Assembly (NCBI GenBank): GCA_963728475.1
Contig: CAVSKL010000001.1
Coordinates: 1,736,001-1,800,000, forward strand
Direction of reading: 5' to 3'
Source of the DNA: CAVSKL01 sp963728475 [NCBI: Candidatus Eiseniibacteriota bacterium]
Lineage (GTDB): Bacteria; Eisenbacteria; RBG-16-71-46; JABDJR01
Length of the DNA stretch: 64,000 nt
Shown here: positions 8,901 through 16,678 of the stretch, piece after piece
Numbering within the stretch: position 1 is the first letter of the stretch
How the letters are laid out: each line of letters begins with the position of its first letter
The notes under the pieces: generated by a model
The model's input: the letters and a program-made list of their open reading frames with translations, nothing else
Databases searched by the model: none
What the model was told of the DNA's origin: nothing
Translations under genes and position numbers: made by a program

Positions 8901-9617
8901 CACGGTTCGGTGGACGAGGAATTCGCCGCCCGCCACCCCGGGGCCGCTCCGGGGCCCCACGTGGTCCTGACCGTCCGGGACACCGGCTGCGGGATGGACA
9001 CGGAAACCCGGGCTCACATCTTCGAACCCTTCTTCACCACCAAGGGGCCGGACAAGGGAACCGGCCTGGGCCTGGCCACGCTCTACGGCATCGTCCAGCA
9101 GAGCCGCGGGGCGGTGGAGGTGGAGAGCGAGCCGGGCGCCGGCACCGCCTTCCGCATCTATCTTCCGGTCTGCGCCGAGGCCCCGGTCGCCCGCCGGCGC
9201 CCGGATTCCTCCGCCGGATGGGGGTCGGGAAACGGGTCCATCCTGGTGGTGGAGGACAACGACGGCGTGCGGGAGCTGGTCCGGGAGACCCTCACCGCGG
9301 CCGGCTACCGGGTCGCCGCGGTCTCGGGGGCGGGACCGGCCCTGGCCCTCGCGGAGGAATCGGGGCGCGACTTCGATCTCCTCCTCACCGACCTGGTGAT
9401 GCCGGAGGTGGACGGATGCGAGCTGGCGGACCGGATCACCGCGTCCCGTCCCGGGCTCGCCGTGCTCTTCATGTCCGGCTACCCCGACCAGACCCTCTCC
9501 CGCCACGGGCTGGACGCGGGCGACGCTCCCTTCATCCGCAAGCCCTTCGCCCCCGCCGAACTGGTGGAACGGGTCCACGCGGTGATCGCGGCGGGCCGCC
9601 TGCGCAAGGCGGGCTGA
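5967..9617 (+). CDS. Hybrid sensor histidine kinase, 2 TM + 4 PAS + HisKA + HATPase + receiver
   Basis: A 1216-aa membrane-bound phosphorelay protein. TM1 spans about residues 12-34, a periplasmic sensor region 35-290, and TM2 about 293-315. Four PAS domains follow, near 340-450 (RHSTDVIILADETG), 460-580 (FPGILAIFDSELRYTYANG), 590-700 and 712-830 (VLITDAEGVIEYVNPRF). The HisKA H-box is VGRLAGGVAHDFNN with phosphoacceptor His850. A Bergerat ATPase domain follows (NLVVNARDA, DTGCGMD, GTGLGLA). The C-terminal receiver starts at about 1092 (ILVVEDNDG) with Asp1142 (LLLTDLVMP) and a conserved Lys (IRKPF). I chose the ATG at MSFRDDHG because the longer frame adds 30 non-hydrophobic residues. No separate response regulator or output gene lies beside it; output probably goes through an unlinked phosphotransfer protein. 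Confidence 0.9.
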   Translation: MSFRDDHGLDRAVLLVFAVLSLSAAGVAAAVVAGQRTHALAEASDEALGTCRVKAEQFAGWHRERLGDARVILADRYLARGLLERIREGDGPPGTGTARYWMRGLAEQYGYRNVLLLDGEGRLVSAVIPEDPRLHPAGRTPPDSVWFNDLARDPATGRIRSEISVPLADPPGSPPGGWVVLRMEPDHCLFTTLTEWPESTQVGTTLLARLEGDSVTCLAAPRTGEDAVRVLRLPRSRSGLPAVRAALGYRGALAGPGLDGRPALAGAARVPGTSWAMVTVMDRAAILAPVVRQASEVAALLIAALLGAGYLLTLAARNRERHYHLTMERGERERTALTRHYELFARHSTDVIILADETGSMLDVNDRAEEVYGYSRAELLGRSFQMLRPPEARVSLEEYLRPLWEQGSVRIETVHQRRDGSRIPVDVSVGLIVVDGRPFFQGIVRDMSEWAASRDQLRESETRFRAAAERFPGILAIFDSELRYTYANGTAQELSGMPLERALGRTNEEVFPEEFYAPFLPLLKACRDTGRPQQAEGDVRLQGRWFRMEIHVVPIPGADGRPNEILGFAYDLTALARAEEAARAKEQSLALALRAARAGAWSGDPATGRVSWDDRTCELFGVRPGSFGGTMEDFLLHVHQADRESVAREMQQYLARGGEFSLEFRVPDGRGGDRWLSNMGEVVLDPDGSQVSLSGITMDVTERKSAFENLRKLARAVDCSPVSVLITDAEGVIEYVNPRFCETSGYSAGEVLGQNPRILNSGRQDKAFYGDLWSTVTAGREWHGEFWNRRKNGELFAERAAIAPVVDDGGVITHFVGLKEDVTQIRELEEQFRQAQKMEAVGRLAGGVAHDFNNLLTVIGGFTTMAMRSVQDGSPAHSNLLEVLRASERAANLTRQLLAFSRRQVQSPRVLNLNELLTDMTAMIRRLIGEEITLRTSFAPDLGRIKADPGQIEQVLLNLVVNARDAVGGPGTVEILTGHGSVDEEFAARHPGAAPGPHVVLTVRDTGCGMDTETRAHIFEPFFTTKGPDKGTGLGLATLYGIVQQSRGAVEVESEPGAGTAFRIYLPVCAEAPVARRRPDSSAGWGSGNGSILVVEDNDGVRELVRETLTAAGYRVAAVSGAGPALALAEESGRDFDLLLTDLVMPEVDGCELADRITASRPGLAVLFMSGYPDQTLSRHGLDAGDAPFIRKPFAPAELVERVHAVIAAGRLRKAG

Positions 9618-9675
9618 CCGCGGGGAGAGCCGGGCGGCGCCGGTCGCGCGGGGTCCGGCGCGAACGCGCTCCCCG

Positions 9676-10737
9676 TCACCGGCCCGCCGGCCGGAGGGCC
9701 AGGGCCGAGGGCCCGTCCCCGGCCAGGATGGTGTCGGTGGCCGCTCCGGCGGAGTCCAGCACCAGGACCGCGTCCCGGTCGAAGTTGGCGGCGTAGAGCC
9801 GGCCGCCCGCGGCCAGCACGTCGGAGTAGCCCGCCTCCGCGCGGACCGGGTTCCCGGAGTCGTGGACCGGGGTGAACGAGCCGGAGTCGTAACTCAGGAT
9901 GCCGCCGAAGAACGCCGCCACGAACACGGTGCCGCCGGGAGCGAGGGTCGCGCGGTAGGGGGTGCCCCCGAGGGCCAGCGTGTCCCGCGCCGAGGCCTCG
10001 GAGGAGGCAAGCCGGACCACGAGCCCGCTCACCGCCCCGTAATCCCCGGTGCAGATCACCTGGAGGCTGCCGTCGGCCCCGCGAAGCACGAACTGGGGGT
10101 TGGGGGGGACCGGGATCCGGGCGTCCACCGCCAGGGTGGGCCGGTCCAGCATGACCACGGTGCCGTTCCCGTAGCTGCCCGCGGCCCCGTCGTAGCCGGT
10201 GAGGGTGACCGCGATCCGGTCCGCACCCACCCAGAGACCCTCCGCCGCCGTTCCCACCAGGATCCGGCGCGTGACGTGGAAGGCGGCCAGGTCCACCTCC
10301 AGGAGTTCGCCGGAGGAGAAGGTGGTGATCCAGGCCCGGGTGGAGTCGGTGGGGTCCACCGCCAGCGCCCACGGGCTCACCCCGGTTCCCAGGTCCAGGC
10401 AGCGCGCGGTCTCGCCGGTGGCGAGTTCCACCTCGGTCAGGGAGTTGTCGCCGGAGTTCAGCACGTAGAGGCGGTCGCCCACCACCTCGAGATCGTTGGG
10501 GGCCTGGCCGGTGAGGCCGTGGGCGGGGAGCGCCGCCGGGTGCGCGCGGCCCAGCGGCGCCGCCTGCCAGTCCTCGCCCAGGCTGTTCGCGATGAGAAGA
10601 TAGGTGGAGTCGGCGGCCAGCCCCGGGCCGCGGTTCCCGACCACCGGACAGCTCGAGCCCGGCTTCTCGCCGCTACCGCCGCATCCGGTGAGCGCCGTCG
10701 CGGCGGCGAGCAAGAATGGAATCGATCGTCTGATCAC
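9676..10737 (-). CDS. YncE-like beta-propeller lipoprotein, BtuG-like candidate
   Basis: A 353-aa lipoprotein (lipobox LTGC-GG at residue 18). The mature part is a string of propeller blades: NDLEVVGDRLYVLNSGDNSL, PWALAVDPTDSTRAWITTF, GTVFVAAFFGGILSYDSG, GGRLYAANFDRDAVLVLDS. It lies about 100 bases downstream of a btuB-like receptor that is under a cobalamin riboswitch. In Bacteroides the surface beta-propeller lipoprotein BtuG sits on BtuB and binds B12 extremely tightly. The same fold, lipid anchor and genetic position suggest the same job here, but this is inference from context; binding residues cannot be checked by eye. A different cargo or a structural surface role is the alternative. 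Confidence 0.65.
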   Translation of the reverse strand: MIRRSIPFLLAAATALTGCGGSGEKPGSSCPVVGNRGPGLAADSTYLLIANSLGEDWQAAPLGRAHPAALPAHGLTGQAPNDLEVVGDRLYVLNSGDNSLTEVELATGETARCLDLGTGVSPWALAVDPTDSTRAWITTFSSGELLEVDLAAFHVTRRILVGTAAEGLWVGADRIAVTLTGYDGAAGSYGNGTVVMLDRPTLAVDARIPVPPNPQFVLRGADGSLQVICTGDYGAVSGLVVRLASSEASARDTLALGGTPYRATLAPGGTVFVAAFFGGILSYDSGSFTPVHDSGNPVRAEAGYSDVLAAGGRLYAANFDRDAVLVLDSAGAATDTILAGDGPSALALRPAGR

Positions 10738-10841
10738 GGGTCCGGCCCTCCTGGTTTCGATGGTTCACGATCGCCGGCGGGTCGCGGCGCGAGCCCGCCG
10801 GTTCCGACACGATCCCCCGGTTGCCGCGCGCTGCCCGCGGG

Positions 10842-12832
10842 TCAGGGCGCGAGCCCGCCGGGGGCGTAGCGCAGGCCGAACAGCACCTCGCGGCCGGGAG
10901 CGGCGTAGCCGCGAAGGTCCTGGTAGCGAGCGTCGAACAGGTTCCGCGCCTCCAGATCCGCCCGGAGTTCCGGGGTGATCCGGCGCCGGAGCCGCGCCTC
11001 CCACACCGCGTAACCGGCCTGCCATTTGGTGCCGGACGGGGTGAGCGGCACCCGCCCCACCCCACGCACCCCCACCGCCGCCGCCCAGGAGCCGGGCTCC
11101 CACCCCAGCTCCACGAATCCCGCGTCGCGGGCGCGCCCGACCAGGGTCTTTCCCCCGGTCACCCGGTCGACGCCGGCGTCCACGGCGTGGAGGCGCGTCC
11201 AGGAGCCGTCCACGCGAAGGGGCGGGCCCGAAAGCGCCAGCGACCCCTCCAGCTCCCAGCCGGAAAGGAGCGCGTCGCCCACGTTATGCGGCCGCCACAC
11301 CCCGTCGGCCCCGGGATTCCATTGAATGAGGTCGCGCACCCGGTCGCGGTAGGCGCTCAGCATCAGCCGCGAGTCCCCGTCGCGCGCCTCCAGCCCCGCG
11401 TCCAGATCGAACGCGCGCTCGGGGCGGAGATCCGGGTTCCCGGCCGCGCTCGCCCGCGCCGGCCAGAAGAGGTCGTCGAAGGTGGGGGGCGGAACGAGGT
11501 GCCCGCGCCCGCCCGGGCGACCAGGTTGCGGGCCCCCCCGGCGCGGCCGGCGAGAACGCGGGTCACCCCCGCGCGCACGGTGGTCCGGGGCGCGAACCCC
11601 TCCACCACGTCCTCCCGCAACGCCGCCGACCCGCCCCACCCGCGCCGGCTCCGGTCGGCGTAGAGCGCGAGCGCGGCGCGGTCGCGGGCGGGCCGTCCGT
11701 CGGTGGTGCTCACCAGCCGGTCGCGCACCGCCTCGGCGCGGACGATCACCCGCCCCGCGGACGCCGGGACCCGCCAGGCGGCGGCGGCCCGGGTCCGGAG
11801 GTTCCGGTGCACGTCGTCCACCGCGCCGAAGGGATTCCGGGGATCGGTGAACTCCCTCCGGAAGGCGCCGGTGGAGAGGTCCAGGTCGAACGATCCGCGG
11901 ATCGCGGACGCGGCGAGCCCGCGCAGCGTGAGCGCGCCCTGGATGAAGTCGTCGGTCCGCTCCGCGCCGGGGGTGGGGAAGTCGCGGCTCCCGGGCACGT
12001 CCCGGCGGTCGCGCCGCATCTCGCCCGAGGCCTCGGCCGAGGCCGCCCACCGCGGATGCCAGCTCAGGCGCCCCTCCACCCCCGCGCCGCGGCTCACGGC
12101 CGGGCGGTCGCCCGGCCGGGGCGAGGCGGTCTCCATGCGGAACCCGGCGGCGCCGGTCCAGCGGCCGGCCCGGAACCCGCTCCGCGCCCGCACCAGGCCG
12201 CGGCCGTCGCTCCCCCCCAGCGCGCGGAACGAGGTGGCGGGGGCGCGGTCGGTGCGGCGCACCAGGTTCACCGCGCCCCCCAGGGCGTCGGGGCCGTAGA
12301 GGGCGCCCATGGCGCCGCGAGCGATCTCGATCCGCTCCACGCCCTCCAGATCGACCGGCTCCAGGTCCACTCCGCCCCCCTGGGCGGTGTTGAGGACGCG
12401 GCCGTCCACCAGCACCGCCACCCGGTCGGCGGAGAGCCCGCGCATGGCCACCATCCGGCTCACCCCGTCCCCGGTCTCCAGCACCCGGAGTCCGGCCAGC
12501 GGGGCCAGCGCCTGAGCCAGGTCGTCGGGATCGCGGCGGGCGAGCCAGGCGTGGTCGAGCACGGTGCGCGCGCCGGGCGGCGCGGGCTCCGCGGCGGGGC
12601 GGGGCGCGGTTCTCAGGAACGGGGGCAGGTGGTAAACGGGCAGGGTCACGGCGGCCGGGTCGGAGGAGCCGGGAGCGGTGAAGGAGGAATCCGGCGCGGG
12701 AGCGGATGCGATCCGAGATGCGTTGGGAGTGGCTCTTTCGGTGTACGAAAGATGGCGTTCTAGCTGCGATGCATGCCCACTCACTCCCGCACCGGAGAAA
12801 ACGATCATGAGGGCGAGGGCGAGCGGAGTCAA
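10842..12832 (-). pseudogene. btuB: TonB-dependent vitamin B12 receptor (BtuB-like), interrupted by one frameshift
   Basis: An outer-membrane beta-barrel receptor that imports cobalamin with TonB energy. The first frame holds a signal peptide (from a TTG start, TPLALALMIVFSGAGVSGHA), the plug domain (DLAQALAPLAGLRVLETGDG, VAVLVDGRVLNT, VERIEIARGAMGALYGPDA, GGAVNLV) and half the barrel. At FRPP the protein continues in another frame (PTFDDLFWPARASAAGNPDLRPERAF) and runs to a proper barrel end (ARNLFDARYQDLRGYAAPGREVLFGLRY). The break falls in a run of six G on the plus strand (11484-11489; C on the coding strand), where a seventh would restore one 660-residue protein. It is either a homopolymer sequencing error or a recent mutation. 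The upstream cobalamin riboswitch supports BtuB over a siderophore receptor. Confidence 0.8.
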
Positions 12833-13080
12833 GGACGGATCTCCGCCGCGCGCGCCACCGGCCCGAGGTTCCGGAGTCCGAAGTCCGGAAGTACGGGATC
12901 CTCGCTCCTCAACGTCCGCGCGGTGGGCGAACGTAGAGTAGCCGCGGGCGCGGTGGGCATGTCGAAAGCCTCCCTATCCACGTAAGGGTCGGCCTTCGCG
13001 GGGGCGCGGCGTCCGGGACCCGGGCGGGTCGCGGACCCGGAAGTCGGCGGCGCGGGGGATCGCTCTCCGGGGCGGGATGG

Positions 13081-13116
13081 AAAAGACCCGCCTCGAAGAA
13101 CGATCGAAGACGGGTC
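13081..13116 (-). terminator. Intrinsic terminator between B12 riboswitch and btuB
   Basis: On the minus strand GACCCG pairs with CGGGTC across a loop of about 20 bases, followed directly by TTTT. It lies about 45 bases after the riboswitch B12 box and about 250 bases before the receptor start. This is the right place for ligand-controlled transcription termination. The stem is short, so its strength is uncertain. Confidence 0.5.
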
Positions 13117-13154
13117 ACGCCGTCGATCGTCCTCACCTCCTCGAAGGACTGGAT

Positions 13155-13365
13155 CGAAGCGTCCGCAGCCGGTCTCCTGACTCGCGGGTCATCCTCGGGC
13201 CGCCCCTTCCCGGAGGATCGGGTCCTCCAGTGGGTCTCCCGCCGCTCGTGCGGGGCGGGAGTCGCGACCGTCGTCGCCGCTCACAGTGGCGGGTCCGTGC
13301 CGGATTCTCACCGGCTTCCCGTGCACTGCAGACGTTATGTCTGCGGTCCGCGCGAACGGACCGCC
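13155..13365 (-). promoter_or_regulatory. Cobalamin (adenosylcobalamin-type) riboswitch
   Basis: The minus strand carries the conserved core of the cobalamin aptamer in order: GCCGGTGAGAATCCGGC, then ACGGACCCGCCACTGTGAG, variable hairpins, and the B12 box CGAGTCAGGAGACCGGC (complement of 13164-13183). A GCAGACATAACGTCTGC hairpin lies at the 5' side. It follows a good promoter and precedes a small terminator and the btuB-like receptor, so B12 uptake is expected to be shut down when cobalamin is plentiful. Confidence 0.92.
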
Positions 13366-13376
13366 CAACTCCGCGC

Positions 13377-13406
13377 ACTATAGACCCGGCCCGCGGGCGG
13401 GGTCAA
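13377..13406 (-). promoter_or_regulatory. Sigma-70-type promoter for riboswitch-btuB transcript
   Basis: On the minus strand TTGACC (complement of 13401-13406), 18 bases, then TATAGT (complement of 13377-13382). Transcription would start near base 13370, a few bases before the riboswitch. Confidence 0.7.
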
Positions 13407-13889
13407 GGCACGTGTCCTCTGCCGGGGGAGCTGAAATTCGTCTCCCGGGCGGGACGTGCGTCCAGGGCCGGTTTGGACGATCAGAACCGGAAATCGGCTT
13501 CCCAACCGGCCGATTTTGGCGACGCACTTAGCGCAACGCTAAACGGGACGGCTTGCTTTCGACGAGCTGGGCTGCCGATGGGTGAGAATGACATTCATGC
13601 GGATCGCCAGCACCGTTCGGGCGGCCCGCCACTCTGACGGCGGAATGGGCCCCGTCCGCGGAATCCCTCATCGGAACCTCACCTATTGTCCGGCTGGAGA
13701 GTAGAATGCGGGCGAGTATAAAAAGCGCGACTGCAGGTCGGCTGAGGCGAACCTGCGATGGCTGAACATTCATGAGGGACGATCGGCGCGAACAGCGGAT
13801 GCAATCGGCGCTTTTGCCTTCACAAGGAGCGAACTCCTGATTCCACGCCAAAGGCCCGGCGATCTGCCGGAGCCAGGAAAGGACGACTG
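13407..13889 (+). promoter_or_regulatory. Non-coding upstream region of the cas operon
   Basis: About 480 bases with no convincing gene and lower GC than the flanks. It contains an inverted repeat TTAGCG-CAA-CGCTAA at 13528-13542, a hairpin AATCGGC/GCCGATT around 13490-13517, and the AT-rich element TATAAA at 13717-13722 with no well-spaced -35 box. The cas promoter is probably within the last 250 bases. The ribosome site of csb1 is AGGAAAGGA, just before its ATG. Confidence 0.4.
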
Positions 13890-15170
13890 ATGAGTGATCT
13901 GACCGAACTCACGCTGGACGATGTCAGACAAGCCGTGGCCGGTGGGGCGGCCGCCTTCCGTGTCGTGACCAGACTTCAGCCTGCGGGGGGTCCTGGGGAC
14001 AAGGTGTTTCCGCCGACCTACGCGACCGGCGACCGCACGCTGAAATATGCGATGGAGTCCCGGCGCATCGACGGAAAGGAGGTGCCCACCGTCCTCCTCG
14101 ACTCCGTGGCCTCGCAGGCGAACCGGATGGAAGCGGCATTGCTTCGCGGGTGGGAAGAGGAGGCGCTCCCGTTCCCGGTAGTCGCCGTCGACTTCACCGG
14201 TGAAGAAGGGATCGAGGACCTGGACCGCATTACCTCGCTCGACGCGCCGCACCGGATCGCGGACGCGCTGCTCCGGGACAGCATCGACGGGGAGGGAACG
14301 GCGTTTCGGGACACGGAGGCGGGCCGGGCCTTCACCGGCGCTACCCCGAGGAACGCCGCCGCCGTGTACCGGTACTGCCCGACGGCCCTTGTGTTCGGGG
14401 TCTGGGATTCCACTGGGCCCCGCGGTGGCCTGGGGAGCAAGTTCCAGCGTGCGCTCGTCTCCGAGATCGTCGGCGTCGGTGTGGTGCCGGGCGCGAAGGT
14501 CGGCAGCCGGCTCGATCCCGCCGGGATCCAGAAGGGGGTCACGATCTTCAAGCGCGCGGACTCGCCCTCGGACTGGACGATCCACGAGGAGGAGGCCCTC
14601 AAGGAGAAGGCTGGCCCGGCCAAGTTCAGCCGGAAGGGCGCCGAGGGGAAGGGTACACCCTCCGCGATCAACCACGGCAACGTGGCGCCGACCATCGATG
14701 CGTTCGCGGGCGGGGTCACCATGGACCACGCGCTCCAGACGACCGTCCTCTCCCTGCCCGCTCTCCGGCGTTTGGGCTTCCTGACGACCGCGTCCGGCAA
14801 GCGTCTTGAGGGGGAGCCGCGACGCGCGGGGGAAACGGCCGCCCGGACTGCGCTGGCTGCCCTCGCTCTCGCTGCGATTTCCTGGCAGCGCCGGGAAGGG
14901 TACGATCTCCGGTCCCGCTGTGCCCTCGTGCCGGAGGAACCGCTCATTCTCGAGCTCATGCCCGCGGACGGAGGGCCGCCGGTGAAATACTCGCTGCCGC
15001 CCAAAGCGGCGACCACGCTGCTCCGGGCGGCCGCGGCCCATGCGGCGGAGCACGGCTTCCCCTGGGAAAGGGAGCCGATAGCCCTCAGGCCGGCCCCCAA
15101 GCTCGCCGAGCTGATCCGCGAGAGCCGCCGCCTCGCATCGGCGGGGCAGACGGAGGAGGCGGAAGCCTGA
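13890..15170 (+). CDS. csb1: Type I-G Cas7 backbone subunit (Csb1, GSU0053 family)
   Basis: A 426-aa RAMP protein forming the crRNA-coating backbone of the type I-G Cascade. The sequence follows the Csb1 pattern: an N-terminal RVVTRLQPAGG then KVFPPTY, VLLDSVASQANRMEAAL (a hallmark segment), PHRIADALLRDS, a central VFGVWDSTGPRGGLGSKF, and LRRLGFLTT near residue 290. It is the first gene of a tightly packed operon; its stop codon overlaps the ATG of csb2 (TGATG). The identity is clear from family pattern and neighbours. Confidence 0.9.
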   Translation: MSDLTELTLDDVRQAVAGGAAAFRVVTRLQPAGGPGDKVFPPTYATGDRTLKYAMESRRIDGKEVPTVLLDSVASQANRMEAALLRGWEEEALPFPVVAVDFTGEEGIEDLDRITSLDAPHRIADALLRDSIDGEGTAFRDTEAGRAFTGATPRNAAAVYRYCPTALVFGVWDSTGPRGGLGSKFQRALVSEIVGVGVVPGAKVGSRLDPAGIQKGVTIFKRADSPSDWTIHEEEALKEKAGPAKFSRKGAEGKGTPSAINHGNVAPTIDAFAGGVTMDHALQTTVLSLPALRRLGFLTTASGKRLEGEPRRAGETAARTALAALALAAISWQRREGYDLRSRCALVPEEPLILELMPADGGPPVKYSLPPKAATTLLRAAAAHAAEHGFPWEREPIALRPAPKLAELIRESRRLASAGQTEEAEA

Positions 15171-16678
15171 TGTTTACCCTTCGAATCGAGTTTCTGACTG
15201 GGCGGAGCGTCTCCTCCTCCTACAACGACCGCCAACAGGCAGAGTGGCCCCCGCACCCGGCCCGGGTCTTCTCGGCCTTCGTCGAGGCGTGGGCCGCAGC
15301 GGACCCACCGGCAGAGGATGAGCGCCATGCGCTCGAGTGGCTCGAGCGGTCGGGCGCCCCCGATCTGGCCTTCAGCGAGGCATCGAGCCGCGACGCGGTC
15401 ACCCACTTTGTTCCGGTGAATGATACCGCCCTCCCGTCGGACCGCACGGCTCCCGCAAGTGCGGCGGCGGCGGCAGTCACGCTCCTCCCCGAACGCCGCA
15501 ATCGCCAGGCCCGCCACTTCCCCTCCGTGACGCCGGAGAATCCCGTCGTCCACCTCTCCTGGGCCGTCGAGCCGCCGGCTGAAGTTCGATTCGCCCTCGA
15601 CCGGCTCGCTGCGCGGGTAGTGCGGATCGGGCACTCCTCCTCCCTGGTCGCCTGTGTCTGGAAGTCCGAGGCCCCCGAACCCAACCTGATCCCGGATACG
15701 GCGGGCGATCACGTCCTCCGGGTACCGGGCGAAGGCCAGCTCGCTTCGCTCGAGGAGGAGTACGGGCGCCACCAGGGCGTGGAACCGAGGGTCCTTCCAT
15801 GCCGGTTCCAGAGGTACCGCGCGAACTCGGGCGCCCCGCCGCCGGCCGCTCCGGTCTCGGTCCTCGGTGACGACTGGATCGTCTTCCGCCGGGTCGGCGG
15901 ACCGAGGCTGCCCACGATCCGGTCCGTCGATCTCGCCGCCGCGCTGCGGGGGGCGCTTCTGCTCCATGCGGTAGATCCGCCGCCCCCGGCTCTCTCCGGT
16001 CACGAGGCGGACGGAAAGCCGGTCGAACGCCCGCACGCCGCCTTCGTCCCCCTCCCCTTCGTCGCCCACGAGCATGCAGACGGTAGCCTCCTGGGGATCG
16101 CCGTCGTCCTACCCCGGGACCTGCCGAGGGAAGAGCGGCGGGCGGTCCTCGCCGCCGTCGGCCGCTTCGAGGCGTCTGAACGGAAGGATGCCGACGAGGA
16201 AACGCCGGCCCTGCCCCTTCTTCTCGGCCGGGCGGGAAAGCTCGAGGTCGAGAGGGTGGCATGGGGACCGCCGCCGCTCGCCGGGCTCCGTCCGGGTACT
16301 TGGTGCCGGGCGGCGAGGCGGTGGGCCAGTGCGACGCCGGTCGCCCTCGACCGCAACCCCGGCGACCTCGGGCGCGGCGGCCGGGACCGGCAAGTGAAGG
16401 CGTGGCGTCTTGCGGAGGAGGCTGTGGCGCTCGCCTGCGAGAGGATCGGGCTGCCCCGCCCCGCCCGCGTGCTCGCCGCGTCTGCCGGTTCCCTCCACGG
16501 CACGCAGAGCGCCCACGCCTTCCCGCCATTCCCGCCCGACCCGCGGAAGACCCGGCGCGTGAAGATCCACGCCCGCATCGAGTTCGCGGAACCGGTCCGT
16601 GGGCCCATCCTCCTCGGAGCGGGCCGGTACTTCGGCCTGGGTCTGTTCCGGCCGGTGGATTCGGAGGTGTCCCCGTGA
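15170..16678 (+). CDS. csb2: Type I-G Cas5-Cas6 fusion (Csb2, GSU0054 family)
   Basis: 502 aa. In type I-G systems this protein combines a Cas5-like half, which caps the crRNA 5' handle, with a Cas6-like half, which cuts precursor crRNA at the repeat hairpin. That explains why no separate cas6 is present. The N-terminus has the family start (LRIEFLTGRSVSSSYNDR, EWPPHPARVFSAFVEAW). The C-terminus carries a Gly-rich Cas6-type loop, GPILLGAGRYFGLGLF, at about residues 480-496. The start ATG overlaps the csb1 stop, and the end overlaps the GTG of cas3 by four bases. Confidence 0.88.
   Translation: MFTLRIEFLTGRSVSSSYNDRQQAEWPPHPARVFSAFVEAWAAADPPAEDERHALEWLERSGAPDLAFSEASSRDAVTHFVPVNDTALPSDRTAPASAAAAAVTLLPERRNRQARHFPSVTPENPVVHLSWAVEPPAEVRFALDRLAARVVRIGHSSSLVACVWKSEAPEPNLIPDTAGDHVLRVPGEGQLASLEEEYGRHQGVEPRVLPCRFQRYRANSGAPPPAAPVSVLGDDWIVFRRVGGPRLPTIRSVDLAAALRGALLLHAVDPPPPALSGHEADGKPVERPHAAFVPLPFVAHEHADGSLLGIAVVLPRDLPREERRAVLAAVGRFEASERKDADEETPALPLLLGRAGKLEVERVAWGPPPLAGLRPGTWCRAARRWASATPVALDRNPGDLGRGGRDRQVKAWRLAEEAVALACERIGLPRPARVLAASAGSLHGTQSAHAFPPFPPDPRKTRRVKIHARIEFAEPVRGPILLGAGRYFGLGLFRPVDSEVSP

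Noticed and set aside
6882-9578. Minus-strand open frame of about 900 codons
   Set aside because: Antisense to the hybrid kinase, with His/Pro/Gly-rich sequence and no recognisable domain.
13077-13637. Plus-strand open frame of 186 codons
   Set aside because: It lies over the minus-strand cobalamin riboswitch and promoter and has no family pattern.
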